Shown in pieces: positions 63,913 through 64,000 of a stretch of 64,000 nucleotides of DNA. The notes beneath the pieces are model-generated. The model did not search any database. It had not been told where the DNA came from and saw only the letters and a list, made by a program, of their open reading frames with translations. Positions within the stretch are counted from its first letter, which is position 1, and each line of letters begins with the position of its first letter. The position numbers and the translations under genes are program-made. The stretch comes from Apoda limacodes (taxonomy: Eukaryota > Arthropoda > Insecta > Lepidoptera > Limacodidae). Location: the NCBI GenBank assembly GCA_946406115.1, contig OX291561.1, positions 736,273 through 800,272 on the forward strand, read 5' to 3'.

Positions 63913-64000
63913 GTTGATTAGTTTCATTAAATCTAATGACTAATGAATGATTTTTAACTATTTCGACTATCTTTAGTACGAAGTAAAAGTAAATTAATAA

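Overview
The window reads as nuclear DNA of an insect, most likely a moth or butterfly. The DNA is AT-rich and densely packed with transposons. It carries a tRNA-derived SINE of a lepidopteran type, repeats that end in the 'gagtccgactcgcacttg' signature common in Lepidoptera, and many LINE families. One host gene, split into GC-rich exons, can be read. Family assignments are from recognised motifs; no database search was run.

Layout. 1-3.6 kb: LINE remnants, including a LINE (here LINE B) with endonuclease, reverse transcriptase (RT) and C-terminal parts. 4.4-7.9 kb: a decayed BEL/Pao LTR retrotransposon. 8-11 kb: AT-rich DNA, an interspersed repeat and two minisatellite units. 11.0-28.25 kb: a nested cluster. 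A Jockey-type LINE (LINE A, minus strand) is split in its endonuclease region by a 13.57-kb Polinton/Maverick (11945-25510) that has about 200-bp terminal inverted repeats and a near-perfect 6-bp target duplication. LINE A is further interrupted in ORF1 by a second LINE B copy.

The Polinton holds a virus-like gene set in order: DNA polymerase B, packaging ATPase, a gene for a conserved protein of unknown function, a fibre-like gene joined in frame to the integrase, a pVI/pX-like protein, an adenain-type protease, minor capsid, a small basic protein, major capsid, and a final gene of unknown function. Most are broken, but the capsid genes are well preserved. Several late genes overlap by 1-4 bases.

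28-43 kb: minisatellites, a tRNA-derived SINE, hairpins, a DDE-type transposon inserted in a LINE, gypsy and LINE fragments, and a second BEL/Pao fragment.

42.4-64 kb: the host gene. Five minus-strand exons (43913-60500) encode about 383 residues of the prolyl hydroxylase OGFOD1 (Tpa1/sudestada1 family), lacking the N-terminus, which lies beyond the window. Its introns are filled with an RLE-type LINE, a Tc1 transposase, RTE and other LINE copies. A possible last exon pair of a convergent plus-strand gene ends at 43359. Farther out are a gypsy fragment and a MULE-like transposon with inverted repeats.
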